Part shown: positions 1 through 7,593 of the stretch, piece by piece
Layout of the letters: each line of letters begins with the position of its first letter
How positions within the stretch are numbered: the first letter of the stretch is position 1
From: Geomonas anaerohicana
GTDB taxonomy: Bacteria > Desulfobacterota > Desulfuromonadia > Geobacterales > Geobacteraceae
Direction: 5' to 3'
Assembly: GCF_016458305.1 (NCBI RefSeq)
Contig: NZ_JAEMHL010000009.1
Coordinates: 163,740-227,739 of the forward strand
Length of the DNA: 64,000 nucleotides
Notes under the pieces: model-generated
What the model was told of the DNA's origin: nothing
Seen by the model: only the letters and a program-made list of their open reading frames with translations
Database searches by the model: none
Position numbers and translations under genes: made by a program

Positions 1-630
1 TTTCCTTTTCCTGGTGATCCGGTGCAGCAGGTAAAACTCCCTGAGATCCGACTCGCGCTTGCCCCGAATCAGACGGAGGTCGCTCTTTTCGGCGCGGGCT
101 ATGCGCTGGCGCACACAGGTGCGGTGGAAGCGCTGTTTGACCAGCTCCGGATCCTCGCAAAGCGGCAGGAAGTGGTGCTTGTGCAGGCAGTCGACATGGA
201 ACCGGTCCCGGTCCAACAAATGGGCGGCCGCCGCGGTCCTGATCTCCACCCGGGAGATGCCCAGCCGCTCCGCCAGGCGCAGCACCGCCTCGCTCAGCAG
301 CTCCACGTCGGCAGCCTCGGTCGCCAGCGGGTCACACAGGGTGGCAAAGGGGATACTCACCAGCCGCCGTCCCATGAGCCAGCTCTCCACGGCATACACA
401 GGCAGCGCGGCCCGGATCTCCCCCAAGGGGTCGTTGAGGACCAGGTAATATCCGGTCATGTGAGGAAAGTTCTGGTCCAGTACCCGCTTCCATCCCGACA
501 GGTGCGTGATCCAGCCGTAGGGATGCTGCTCCACAAAACGATCCCAGCGGTGGTTACGCAGCGGGTCGATGATGCTGACACTGTTGCCGAGGGTCCCCTC
601 GGCCAGCTCCCTGCGCACGTTGGCAGCCAT
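1..630 (-). CDS. FemAB/GNAT-like acyltransferase, partial
   Basis: An open frame of 210 codons runs off the left edge, so the C-terminal part is missing. It starts at an ATG preceded by GGGGGA at good spacing. The N-terminus contains 'HPYGWITHLSGWKRVL' and 'GEIRAALPVYAVES', the pattern seen at the start of FemAB-like acyltransferases (peptidyltransferase/GNAT fold), including those associated with PEP-CTERM/exosortase exopolysaccharide loci. Family members transfer amino-acyl or acyl groups to cell-envelope precursors. What this one modifies cannot be told from half the gene, and nothing in view ties it to an exosortase cluster. The assignment is by family resemblance only. Confidence 0.6.
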   Translation of the reverse strand, partial: MAANVRRELAEGTLGNSVSIIDPLRNHRWDRFVEQHPYGWITHLSGWKRVLDQNFPHMTGYYLVLNDPLGEIRAALPVYAVESWLMGRRLVSIPFATLCDPLATEAADVELLSEAVLRLAERLGISRVEIRTAAAAHLLDRDRFHVDCLHKHHFLPLCEDPELVKQRFHRTCVRQRIARAEKSDLRLIRGKRESDLREFYLLHRITRKRK

Positions 631-813
631 GACGATTCCCCCACACCACTCTCCAAAAATTAACAAAACCCCACTTTATCCGTGATGGTGGCTAAGTCAA
701 GCGCCGGCAGACCTCCCACCGGCGCCGGCGAAAAAAACATGGCGGTTATTGAGTAACCGTGTCGCGCTGTTAAGATAACCTTCGTCGTCATCCCCGGCAA
801 AAGGAGCTAACGC

Positions 814-1182
814 ATGAACAGCGACAATCTGGCACAGCTGGCGGACCTCCCCCTCAACTACCGGGAGAACCAGCGGGGCAACCTGGACCCGCAAGTCAGG
901 CAGTTGAACCTGAAGCTCGGGCTGCAGTCGGCCCTGGAGCTGTTGCGCGACCCCCGGGCAGCGCTGCTGGTGGGAGGCGCGCTCGGCCTGATCTACAAAC
1001 GCAGGTACGCCCTGGCCTCGCTGCTGGTGGGCGGGCTGGTGCTGCAGCGGGCGCTGGCGAACGCCGCCGGCCGCGAACCGGCAGAGGTCGCGCGACAAAG
1101 AAGGGAGAGAGAGTTCGAGCGGCGTGCCCTCAAGGCACAGCGCGGGGACTACGGCCACCTGGAAGTGATCGCATTCAAGTAG
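814..1182 (+). CDS. conserved hypothetical protein, 122 aa
   Basis: Not recognised. The start has a good ribosome site (AAAGGAG, 7 bases upstream). The protein begins with a hydrophilic stretch, carries a short hydrophobic segment around residues 50-85 broken by 'YKRRYA', and ends in an Arg/Glu-rich tail of roughly 30 residues ('EVARQRREREFERR'). This suggests a small protein peripheral to or weakly inserted in the membrane with a basic helical tail. It is followed after 86 bp by the hemerythrin gene on the same strand, so the two could share a transcript. GC content and codon use look native. Confidence 0.6.
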   Translation: MNSDNLAQLADLPLNYRENQRGNLDPQVRQLNLKLGLQSALELLRDPRAALLVGGALGLIYKRRYALASLLVGGLVLQRALANAAGREPAEVARQRREREFERRALKAQRGDYGHLEVIAFK

Positions 1183-1268
1183 CCGCAAAAAAGGTTGCAG
1201 TTCTCCCCGGCTCTTGCCGAAGAATATGACGAGCGGTTTATTTTTGACAGTTGCAGGTGGAGTAACCA

Positions 1269-1676
1269 ATGACACTGGTAGAGTGGGACGATACACTGAT
1301 CCTCGGCATGCCTCAGATGGATGCAGACCACCACAAGCTGGTCGACATCCTGAACCGGTGCTACCGTGCGCTCATGCTGCACGACCACAGCCACGAACTT
1401 CAGGAAGTGGTTGCTGAGCTGCTCGATTACTCCCAGTACCATTTCGGTACCGAGGAGCGGCTGATGGCGGAACTTGAGTATGCCGCGGCAGCGTCGCACG
1501 CCGCCGCCCACCGCAAGTTCATCAACTCCATCCACAACTTCAAGGACCGCTCCGATGCCGGCGAGTCCTTCGTGGCCATCGACGTACTGGTCTTTCTCAA
1601 GGATTGGCTGGTGGGGCACATCCAGAACACCGACCGCGCCTTCACCAACTTCATCAACGAGCGCAGCGAATCCTGA
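1269..1676 (+). CDS. bacteriohemerythrin
   Basis: Single-domain bacteriohemerythrin of 135 aa, a soluble non-haem di-iron O2-binding protein. The expected ligand set is visible: H21 or H22 in 'DADHHKL', H58 and E62 in 'HFGTEE', H77 and H81 in 'HAAAH', H117 and D122 near the C-terminus. The length is normal for stand-alone members. In microaerotolerant anaerobes such proteins are thought to store or deliver O2 or to protect against it. A strong bidirectional terminator follows directly, separating it from the converging PEBP gene. Confidence 0.92.
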   Translation: MTLVEWDDTLILGMPQMDADHHKLVDILNRCYRALMLHDHSHELQEVVAELLDYSQYHFGTEERLMAELEYAAAASHAAAHRKFINSIHNFKDRSDAGESFVAIDVLVFLKDWLVGHIQNTDRAFTNFINERSES

Positions 1677-1682
1677 ACGAAA

Positions 1683-1712
1683 AAGGCACCGGGCCGTATG
1701 ACCCGGTGCCTT
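1683..1712. terminator. bidirectional rho-independent terminator
   Basis: An 11-bp perfect stem (AAGGCACCGGG / CCCGGTGCCTT) with an 8-base loop lies between two converging genes. On the minus strand it is followed by a run of T, so it serves the PEBP gene well. On the plus strand the tail is only moderately T-rich. Confidence 0.85.
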
Positions 1713-1740
1713 CTACCCTTCTCTTTACTGCCACTGCCTT

Positions 1741-2190
1741 TTATTCCGCGCTGTAAATCCCGGTGAGGGAGGCCTCCGCCAGGATGTGGTCCTGCATGAC
1801 CACGTCCAGCTGCCCCTTGCTCGCCGTCCCCGCCAGGTCCAGCGTGGTGTCCAGCGCATAGAGCCGGAAGATGTAGCGGTGGCTCCCCGAGGGTGGGCAG
1901 GGCCCGCCGTACTGGTTATGCCCCCAACTGTTCTTCCCGATCACCACCTCGCGCGGCTCGGCCTGCTCCACCAGCGTCGTCACCCTGGGGCCGATATTCC
2001 AGAGTATCCAGTGCACCCACAACCCGTTCGGGGCGTCCGGGTCCTCCATGACCAGCGCCAGCGATTTGGTGCCGGCCGGGACGTTCTCGAACCTCAGTTC
2101 GGGGTTCATGTTGTCCCCGTCGCAGGTATACCGCGCGGGAATGCGCCCGTTGTCCTGGAAGGCCGGGCTGGTCACACGCATCTTTTCCAT
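1741..2190 (-). CDS. YbhB/YbcL family (PEBP) Raf kinase inhibitor-like protein
   Basis: A 149-aa cytoplasmic member of the phosphatidylethanolamine-binding protein family. The ligand-pocket signatures are present: 'DPDAPNG.WVHW' (DPDxP motif and HW) and the GxHR-like 'SGSHRYIFRLYAL'. The length matches E. coli YbhB/YbcL. The biochemical role of bacterial members is unclear; anion or phospholipid headgroup binding is known for the fold. The start is supported by GGGGGTGA. The gene follows a large hypothetical gene after 46 bp on the same strand, so co-transcription is plausible. Confidence 0.9.
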   Translation of the reverse strand: MEKMRVTSPAFQDNGRIPARYTCDGDNMNPELRFENVPAGTKSLALVMEDPDAPNGLWVHWILWNIGPRVTTLVEQAEPREVVIGKNSWGHNQYGGPCPPSGSHRYIFRLYALDTTLDLAGTASKGQLDVVMQDHILAEASLTGIYSAE

Positions 2191-2236
2191 GAGTCACCCC
2201 CTTGTCCTGTACCGGCGCCGGATGCGCCGGCATCCC

Positions 2237-3439
2237 TCAACGTTCCGTCCTCTGTGCCACCGCAGAAACCTTCACCTCGATCACCAGGTCCTCCACCTGG
2301 GCGAACTGCTCCGAAGCCGCACCCACCGGCCGAAGCAGTTCCACGTACCATTGTCCTTCGTTCGCCTGCCGTCCCACCGGGCTCGCGTTGAGGTGGGTGG
2401 CCATGCCGCAGAACTCGGAGCGGCGCACGGAGCGCCGGTTCTCCACCCGCCCCAGGATGATCTGGGGCAGTTCACGCTGGTCCACCTCCACCCGCTGGCC
2501 GGACCTCTGGTAATAGGCCGCCTCCGGGAGCCGCAGCAGCGCCGACCATGGCACCCCACCCGCCTCGCCGAGCAGCGACGCGCTCACGCCGCGGAAGCGG
2601 CAGTTCTCGAAGCCCTGGAACAGCTCAGCCGGGATCTGGAGCCGCACCGAGAAGCTGTCCCGGGCATGGCGCAGTTGCCCCCACGCGTTGCGGTTCATCA
2701 GGGCGCGGACCGAAAAGGCGCGGGTGAAGGCCTGCTCTCCCTGCTGGTAGAGGGTGAGCCACTCCAGCGCATTCCTGGTCCAGATGATGTTGCTGGCGAG
2801 GGATGCCCCCAGGGTCTCCGACCAGGAACTGAGCGGCGAGGCGACCTCGTAGCCGAAGATGCGCCGCAACCCTTCCTCCGCCACCGCCACCCGGTTCAGC
2901 CCCTCTTCGTAGTCGCGGCACAGGCGCCTGAGCACCAGGTCGCGCTGCTCGTCGAGCGCCAGCGGTCCTCCCGCGCCCGCGAGCTCCTTCCTGCGCCGGA
3001 TCGACTCGCCGCGCAGTTCCAGCATGCTGGTAACGGTAATCGGCTCCTCGACCATGGGGGCCTCAGAGGCCCCCTCTTCCTCGGCTGCCCCCTCTACTGC
3101 GGCCTCGCCCTCCCCCTCTGCGTGCGGCGGTTCTTCCTGTTCCTTTTCCTGCCCCTCGACCGCCACCGGTTCCGGAGCAGGTTCCTCCTCCGGCGCCGGT
3201 TCCTCCCCTTCGACGCTCCGCCGGTCCAGTTCCAGTTCCTGCTCCAGGATCTCCAGGTCGTGGCTCATTTCCTGCCAGCCCCGGTCCAGAGCCGCATATT
3301 CACGGAATTCCGTCACGGCGCGTGCCAGAAGCCCCTCCGCCTGCTCCAGCAGCGCCTCCACCTGGCGCGACTGGAAACGTGCGGCCAGCATTTCCGGATC
3401 GGGTCGATAGGCAACGACGTTACAGGCCAGCTTGCTCAT
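2237..3439 (-). CDS. hypothetical protein with acidic linker, 400 aa
   Basis: Not firmly recognised. The start is set by GGGAGG upstream of ATG. There are three parts: a helical N-terminus (residues 1-75, coiled-coil-like Glu/Leu pattern), an extremely acidic low-complexity linker (about 76-130, Glu/Pro/Ala repeats), and a C-terminal region (about 145-400). The C-terminal part contains 'FENCRFRGVSASL' followed by hydrophobic strands, faintly like the segment of Tc-toxin A subunits where 'RIKSVSVTIP' precedes the beta-rich domain. That resemblance is weak and by eye. There is no signal peptide or membrane segment. No toxin components are visible nearby. Confidence 0.6.
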   Translation of the reverse strand: MSKLACNVVAYRPDPEMLAARFQSRQVEALLEQAEGLLARAVTEFREYAALDRGWQEMSHDLEILEQELELDRRSVEGEEPAPEEEPAPEPVAVEGQEKEQEEPPHAEGEGEAAVEGAAEEEGASEAPMVEEPITVTSMLELRGESIRRRKELAGAGGPLALDEQRDLVLRRLCRDYEEGLNRVAVAEEGLRRIFGYEVASPLSSWSETLGASLASNIIWTRNALEWLTLYQQGEQAFTRAFSVRALMNRNAWGQLRHARDSFSVRLQIPAELFQGFENCRFRGVSASLLGEAGGVPWSALLRLPEAAYYQRSGQRVEVDQRELPQIILGRVENRRSVRRSEFCGMATHLNASPVGRQANEGQWYVELLRPVGAASEQFAQVEDLVIEVKVSAVAQRTER

Positions 3440-3501
3440 GGGCAGCCTCCCGGTCTTTGTCCCGGTTCAGGATGGGGGCGGCCGCAGCCGCCCCGGTGCT
3501 G

Positions 3502-3927
3502 TTAGAGGAAGGTGGTCCTGGTCCCCTCTGACAGGCGCGAGATCAGGTCCTGGCAGATCTTTTCGCAATTCTGGCAGCTGGCCCGGCAGATGCGGCAGTG
3601 CTGGTGCATCTCGGAATGGACCTCGCACTCCTGCATGCACAGGCGGCAGGCGACGGCGCAGCTCTCGAGCTGGGTCCTGAGCAGCTGGGGGACGGGATCG
3701 GTCTGGCGGGCAAGAATACGGGCGGTGGTCTGGCAGATGTCGGCGCAGTCCAGGTTGAGCCCGATGCACTTGGTGAGGTTCTGCACCATCTGCTCGCCGA
3801 GGCAGGCGTCGGCGCAGCTGGTGCAGACGTCGGCGCACTCGACCAGCGATTTGATGCACTCGGTAATGGCGGTGACGTCCATGGTGAGTTTTCTGGGGTG
3901 GGCAGCGAACATCTCTGTTGTTTTCAT
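3502..3927 (-). CDS. four-helix-bundle cysteine-rich copper-binding protein (Csp/DUF326-like)
   Basis: 141 aa with 17 cysteines, mostly in CxxxC or CxxC spacings along predicted helices ('CADVCTSCADAC', 'CAVACRLCMQEC', 'CRICRASCQNC'). This is the pattern of Csp proteins, whose four-helix bundles hold many Cu(I) ions inside a tube of Cys thiolates. There is no signal peptide, so it is a cytosolic Csp3-like copper store by family analogy. I chose the internal ATG with AAGGAG upstream instead of a longer frame beginning 45 bases earlier. The downstream neighbour is a MerR regulator, a family that includes Cu(I) sensors, but the two are separated by the regulator's own terminus and may be independent. 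Confidence 0.85.
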   Translation of the reverse strand: MKTTEMFAAHPRKLTMDVTAITECIKSLVECADVCTSCADACLGEQMVQNLTKCIGLNLDCADICQTTARILARQTDPVPQLLRTQLESCAVACRLCMQECEVHSEMHQHCRICRASCQNCEKICQDLISRLSEGTRTTFL

Positions 3928-4016
3928 GCAGTTCTCCTTGGTCAGGTTGGAATGGCTGCGAACAATTAGCACATTCTAACCACATGCCTGGAGAATTCAA
4001 CGCGAGGAGGGAAGTT

Positions 4017-4562
4017 CTAGCGCTGCGGGGAAACCCCGTCCGCCGCGGCCGCGGACCACTCCCTGATCACCTGCGTCTCCTGCTCGGAGATGCCGAGGCT
4101 GAGCAGAAAGGCCTGATGCGCCTGGGGCGCGCGCCGTTCGAATTCTGCATGCCAGGTTGCCATGGCCTGGTCGTCCATCCCCGCGGCGCGCAGCATGGCC
4201 ACCCAGGTCTCCTTGTCGACGCTCTCGGGGAGCCCACCTTCCGACTGCACCCGGAGCATCCGGGCCAGGAGGTGCTGCTGGGCCTGCAGGGCGCGGATCT
4301 CCGCGCCGATAGCCGCCAGGCGCTTCCTGAGCACCGATGCCTCCCCCTCTTCCGACTCCAAAACGGCGCGGGTTTCCTCCACCGAAAGGCCGGCCTTGCG
4401 GAATGAGACGATGGCCGCCAGGCGCTCCAGGTCCGCCTCGGAGTAGAGGCGGTAGCCGGCGTCGCTGCGCCCGGAAGGCGAGAGGAGCCCTTCCTGGTCG
4501 TAGTAGAGCAGCGTGCTGCGGCACAGCCCGAACTTGCGGGCCAACTGGCTGATACGGTACAT
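4017..4562 (-). CDS. MerR family transcriptional regulator
   Basis: 181 aa. The N-terminal winged helix-turn-helix (residues 1-70) shows the MerR signature 'CRSTLLYYDQEGLLSPSGRSDAGYRLY', followed by a long dimerisation helix (about 72-110). The C-terminal domain (about 114-170) contains the invariant-looking W, 'GMDDQAM', 'WH.EFERR.P..HQAFL..LG'. This domain is repeated as the complete protein encoded just upstream. There are no paired C-terminal cysteines as in CueR or MerR, so a metal effector is not indicated; a small organic ligand or protein partner is more likely. It lies 49 bp downstream of the 60-aa gene, forming one operon. Confidence 0.9.
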   Translation of the reverse strand: MYRISQLARKFGLCRSTLLYYDQEGLLSPSGRSDAGYRLYSEADLERLAAIVSFRKAGLSVEETRAVLESEEGEASVLRKRLAAIGAEIRALQAQQHLLARMLRVQSEGGLPESVDKETWVAMLRAAGMDDQAMATWHAEFERRAPQAHQAFLLSLGISEQETQVIREWSAAAADGVSPQR

Positions 4563-4611
4563 GATGCCTCCTGCGAAGGAAACGGCCCCGGGCGACCCCG
4601 GGGCCGCTGTG

Positions 4612-4794
4612 TCAGGCGTGATGCTTGCAGATGGCTGCGATGCGCTCGGGGGGAAGCCCCAGGAACTCCAGGAACTCCTGGTGCCCTTCCGGGTTCTCCC
4701 GCTCGAACAGGCGGTGCCACTGTTCCATGGCCGCGTCGTCCAGCCCGATGGCCCGGAACCGGGCCGTCCACTCCTCTACCGTTACCTTGCTCAT
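4612..4794 (-). CDS. stand-alone copy of the MerR regulator's C-terminal domain, 60 aa
   Basis: This small protein aligns without gaps to the C-terminal domain of the adjacent MerR regulator: 24 identities over 52 positions by my hand alignment, including the W, 'G.DD.AM', 'WH', 'FER', 'P..HQ.FL' and 'LG' positions. It has a strong ribosome site (AAGGAG) and is the first gene of the operon. It has no DNA-binding domain. It could compete for the effector, form mixed oligomers with the regulator, or be the effector-binding subunit itself. It might instead be the ancestral domain later fused to the HTH. Function is inferred only from this homology. Confidence 0.85.
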   Translation of the reverse strand: MSKVTVEEWTARFRAIGLDDAAMEQWHRLFERENPEGHQEFLEFLGLPPERIAAICKHHA

Positions 4795-4821
4795 AGTGTC
4801 GCTCCTTTTGCTGTTAGTGGC

Positions 4822-4835
4822 GTCATGGCCATGAC
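4822..4835. promoter_or_regulatory. perfect 14-bp palindrome in the leader of the MerR operon
   Basis: GTCATGGCCATGAC is a perfect palindrome starting 7 bases downstream of the predicted -10 element, at or just after the transcription start. It may be a second operator or a leader hairpin. It also contains an out-of-context NcoI-like centre, so chance is possible. Confidence 0.45.
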
Positions 4836-4842
4836 AGCAGGA

Positions 4843-4873
4843 ATACTAAACCGTGAAGCTGTAGACGGGTCAA
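4843..4873 (-). promoter_or_regulatory. MerR-type promoter (TTGACC-N19-TAGTAT)
   Basis: On the minus strand a -35 TTGACC and a -10 TAGTAT are separated by 19 bp, the lengthened spacer characteristic of promoters activated by MerR-family DNA distortion. The spacer contains an imperfect dyad, CCGT...ACGG. The position (about 50 bases before the 60-aa gene) fits autoregulation of the operon by its own MerR protein. Confidence 0.75.
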
Positions 4874-4890
4874 TAGAAAAAACCAAAGAC

Positions 4891-5001
4891 GTTCAACGTT
4901 CAACGTTCAACGTTCAACGTTCAACGTTCTACGTTCTACGTTCTACGTTTGCCTTCTGCGTTCTGCGTTCTCGGTTCTGCGTTGTGCGTTGTGCGTTCGA
5001 G
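4891..5001. repeat. tandem heptanucleotide array (GTTCAAC/GTTCTAC/GTTCTGC)
   Basis: About 16 consecutive 7-base units: GTTCAAC five times, GTTCTAC three times, one irregular 13-base pair of units, then GTTCTGC, GTTCTCG, GTTCTGC, GTTGTGC twice and GTTCGAG. The units drift in an ordered way along the array, typical of slippage-driven expansion followed by point change. It starts 17 bases upstream of the MerR promoter -35 element and ends 125 bases before the DUF362 gene, so it occupies the divergent promoter region. Confidence 0.9.
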
Positions 5002-5126
5002 GGCGAGAGATGTGAGGCGATGCTCGGGCCCTGCCCGTTTTTCGTCAGCACGCGTTGAATTCACGACGCTCCCCCATATAATGAGAGCTGGCGTCACGCC
5101 GCTCACATCTTTGCCGGGAGGTTTCC

Positions 5127-6008
5127 ATGGAAAGACGGCAGTTCATCAAGATACTGGGCATGTCATCTCTTTTCCTGCATGGCTGGCTGCGCAACCTGTT
5201 CGCGGCACAAGGACCGGTGGTGGCGGTGGCGCAAGGGACCGACCACGCCGGCATCACCCGCAAGGCGCTCTCGGCACTGGGCGGGATGCAACACTTCGTG
5301 AAGCCGGGACAGACCGTGGTGGTGAAACCGAACATCGGCTGGGACCGCACACCCGAGTACGCCGCCACCACCAATCCGGTGGTGGTGAAAACGGTGGTGG
5401 AGGAATGCCTGAAGGCGGGCGCGAAAAGGGTGAAGGTCTTCGACCGGACCTGCAATGATCCGCGACGCTGCTACGCCTCCAGCGGTATTGAGTCGGCACT
5501 GAAGGGGATGAAAAACGTGGAGGTGAAGCACCTCGAGGAGGAGCGCTTCAAGAAGGTGGCCCTGAACGGCAAGGTTCTCAAGGAGTGGGAGCTCTACGGC
5601 GAGGCGCTCTCCGCCGACGTCTACATCAATCTCCCGGTGGCCAAGCACCACGGCCTGAGCCGCCTCACCCTGGGCATGAAGAACGTGATGGGCATCATGG
5701 GGGGCAACCGCGGCTCCATCCACAAGAACATCGACCAGGCGCTCGCCGACGTGAACGCCTCCTTCCGTCCCCACCTCACCCTGATCGACGCCACCAGGAT
5801 CCTCACCGCCCATGGACCGCAGGGCGGCAACCTCGCCGACGTCAAGATCCTGAACCAGGTGATCGCCTGCACCGACATCGTCGCCGCCGACGCCTACGCC
5901 ACCACCCTGTTCGGGCTGAAGCCCGCCGACATCGCCGTGACCCGTGCCGCGTACCAGCGCGGACTGGGCGAGATGGACCTCGACAAAATGAGGATCGTCC
6001 GGGTGTGA
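5127..6008 (+). CDS. DUF362 domain-containing protein with Tat-like N-terminus
   Basis: 293 aa. The N-terminus 'MERRQFIKILGMSS' plus a hydrophobic stretch ending near 'FAAQG' resembles a twin-arginine signal. The rest is the DUF362 fold: 'VKPGQTVVVKPNIGWDR.PE', 'TNPVVVKTVVEECLKAGAKRVKVFDRT', 'NLPVAKHHGLSRLTLGMKNVMG' and the C-terminal 'ACTDIVAADAYATTLFG'. DUF362 proteins often occur with iron-sulfur proteins, and here the stop codon overlaps the start of a polyferredoxin gene by 4 bases (GTGA), so the two are translationally coupled. An exported or membrane-facing redox partner role is inferred. No catalytic activity can be assigned. Confidence 0.88.
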   Translation: MERRQFIKILGMSSLFLHGWLRNLFAAQGPVVAVAQGTDHAGITRKALSALGGMQHFVKPGQTVVVKPNIGWDRTPEYAATTNPVVVKTVVEECLKAGAKRVKVFDRTCNDPRRCYASSGIESALKGMKNVEVKHLEEERFKKVALNGKVLKEWELYGEALSADVYINLPVAKHHGLSRLTLGMKNVMGIMGGNRGSIHKNIDQALADVNASFRPHLTLIDATRILTAHGPQGGNLADVKILNQVIACTDIVAADAYATTLFGLKPADIAVTRAAYQRGLGEMDLDKMRIVRV

Positions 6009-7576
6009 AAAAGGTCACCACCGCCCGCATCTCCCAGCTTTTGTTCCTCGCCCTGTTCCTGGTCCTGTTCCTGATGACCGAGTACCGGGGGAGCGACCGC
6101 ATCGTGGCCGCGGTGAACGGCTTCTTCCGCGCCAACCCGCTCACCGCCGCCAGCACCATGCTGGCTGCGAAGGCCTATCTGCCGCTGCTCCTCCCCGGCC
6201 TGGTCGTACTTGTTGCCGCCCTGTTCCTCGGTAGATTCTTCTGCGGCTGGATCTGCCCGCTGGGGACCATCCTCGACCTCGTCACCGGCAGAATCCGCAA
6301 GGTCGGCGCCGTGCGCGCCCTTACCGGCCGCGCCAAGTACTGGCTGCTGCTGCCGCTATTGACCGCCTCCCTGCTCGGGGTGAACCTCGCCGGCCTGCTC
6401 GACCCGATCGCGCTGCTGCTACGCGCGCTCACCTTCTTCTTTCATCCCCTCTTCGGGGACACGGTGCGCGGCGGCTGGCGCTCCCTCTACACCGTCATGG
6501 GGGAGCGGCGCGACGTTCTCGACCCCGGCTACCGCCTGCTGCGCGACTACCTGCTCCCCTTCCGGGAAACGCTGTACCCGCTCGCCTTTCTCTCTGCGCT
6601 ATTGTTCGTGCTGATCCTGTTCCTGGAGCGCTACGAAAGGCGGGCCTGGTGCCGCCGCCTCTGCCCGCTGGGGACGCTGCTCGGGCTGGTTTCCCGCCTG
6701 GGGCCCCTGCGCCGCACCCCCGCGAAGCTCTGCGCCGACTGCCAGGCCTGCCGCGAGCACTGCCCCACCTCGTTCGATCAGGATCTCCTGCAGACGGAGG
6801 AATGCATCCTCTGCATGGAGTGTGCCCTGCGCTGCCCGTCGCGGCGGGTCCGCTTCCGGTTTACCGGAGCTCGCCCTCAGGTCGGCACGGTCATGGAACG
6901 GCGCGTGTTTCTCGGGGGACTGTTGGGCGGGGTGGTCCTGGCCAGGGGATTCCGGTTCCGCGAACCGACCGCCGAGGCGAAGCTGCTACGCCCGCCGGGG
7001 GTGCGCGACGAGGACGAATTCCTGAAGAAATGCGTGCGCTGCGGCGAGTGCATGAAGGTCTGCCTGAGAAGCGCGCTCTACCCCGCCTTCTTCCAGGCCG
7101 GCGCCGAAGGGATCTACACCCCGTTGGTGGTGCCGCGCCTGGGCTACTGCGAGTACAACTGCACCCTGTGCGGCCAGGTCTGTCCCACCGGCGCCATTCC
7201 CGATCTGCCCAAGGAGGAGAAGCAGCGCCAGGTGATCGGCAAGGCCGTCTTCGACAAGAACCACTGCCTCCCCTTCGCCAAGCGGATCGACTGCATCGTC
7301 TGTGAGGAGCACTGCCCCATCCCGGGGAAGGCGATCCGCTCCGAGCGGGTAGAGGTCACCGGCTTCGACGGGATAAAGAGAATTGTGCAGCAGCCCTATG
7401 TGGTGGATGAGCTATGCAACGGCTGCGGCATCTGCGAAAACGTCTGTCCGCTGGAAGGAAAGGCCGCTATCGAGGTGTTTCGGGTGAAGGACCGGACGCC
7501 GCTCAAGGCTCCCGCCGGGGGGGCGCCCCCGCCCAGCGATCCCTATGCCGACCCGTACGCCGGTGGAGGCTCCTAG
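6005..7576 (+). CDS. NapH-NapG-like fusion: membrane-bound polyferredoxin
   Basis: 523 aa from a GTG start overlapping the DUF362 stop. The NapH-like half (1-285) has four or five membrane helices, two CxxxCP motifs (C80-C84 and C216-C220) and two 4Fe-4S sites around 243-277. A second hydrophobic segment begins with 'MERRVFLGGLLGG' (298-315), like a NapG/MauM Tat signal. The NapG-like half (340-490) has four more Cys clusters (C343-C353, C382-C393, C430-C437, C471-C481). Such proteins carry electrons from quinol to periplasmic oxidoreductases. No reductase gene lies beside it. NapH and NapG are normally separate genes, so the fusion is notable. The C-terminus is a Pro/Tyr/Gly tail. Confidence 0.88.
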   Translation: MKKVTTARISQLLFLALFLVLFLMTEYRGSDRIVAAVNGFFRANPLTAASTMLAAKAYLPLLLPGLVVLVAALFLGRFFCGWICPLGTILDLVTGRIRKVGAVRALTGRAKYWLLLPLLTASLLGVNLAGLLDPIALLLRALTFFFHPLFGDTVRGGWRSLYTVMGERRDVLDPGYRLLRDYLLPFRETLYPLAFLSALLFVLILFLERYERRAWCRRLCPLGTLLGLVSRLGPLRRTPAKLCADCQACREHCPTSFDQDLLQTEECILCMECALRCPSRRVRFRFTGARPQVGTVMERRVFLGGLLGGVVLARGFRFREPTAEAKLLRPPGVRDEDEFLKKCVRCGECMKVCLRSALYPAFFQAGAEGIYTPLVVPRLGYCEYNCTLCGQVCPTGAIPDLPKEEKQRQVIGKAVFDKNHCLPFAKRIDCIVCEEHCPIPGKAIRSERVEVTGFDGIKRIVQQPYVVDELCNGCGICENVCPLEGKAAIEVFRVKDRTPLKAPAGGAPPPSDPYADPYAGGGS

Positions 7577-7593
7577 CCCGTTAATGCGGCCGA

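Noticed and set aside
4891..5001. CRISPR-like array
   Set aside because: Units are 7 bases and continuous, with no spacers, so this is a simple tandem repeat.
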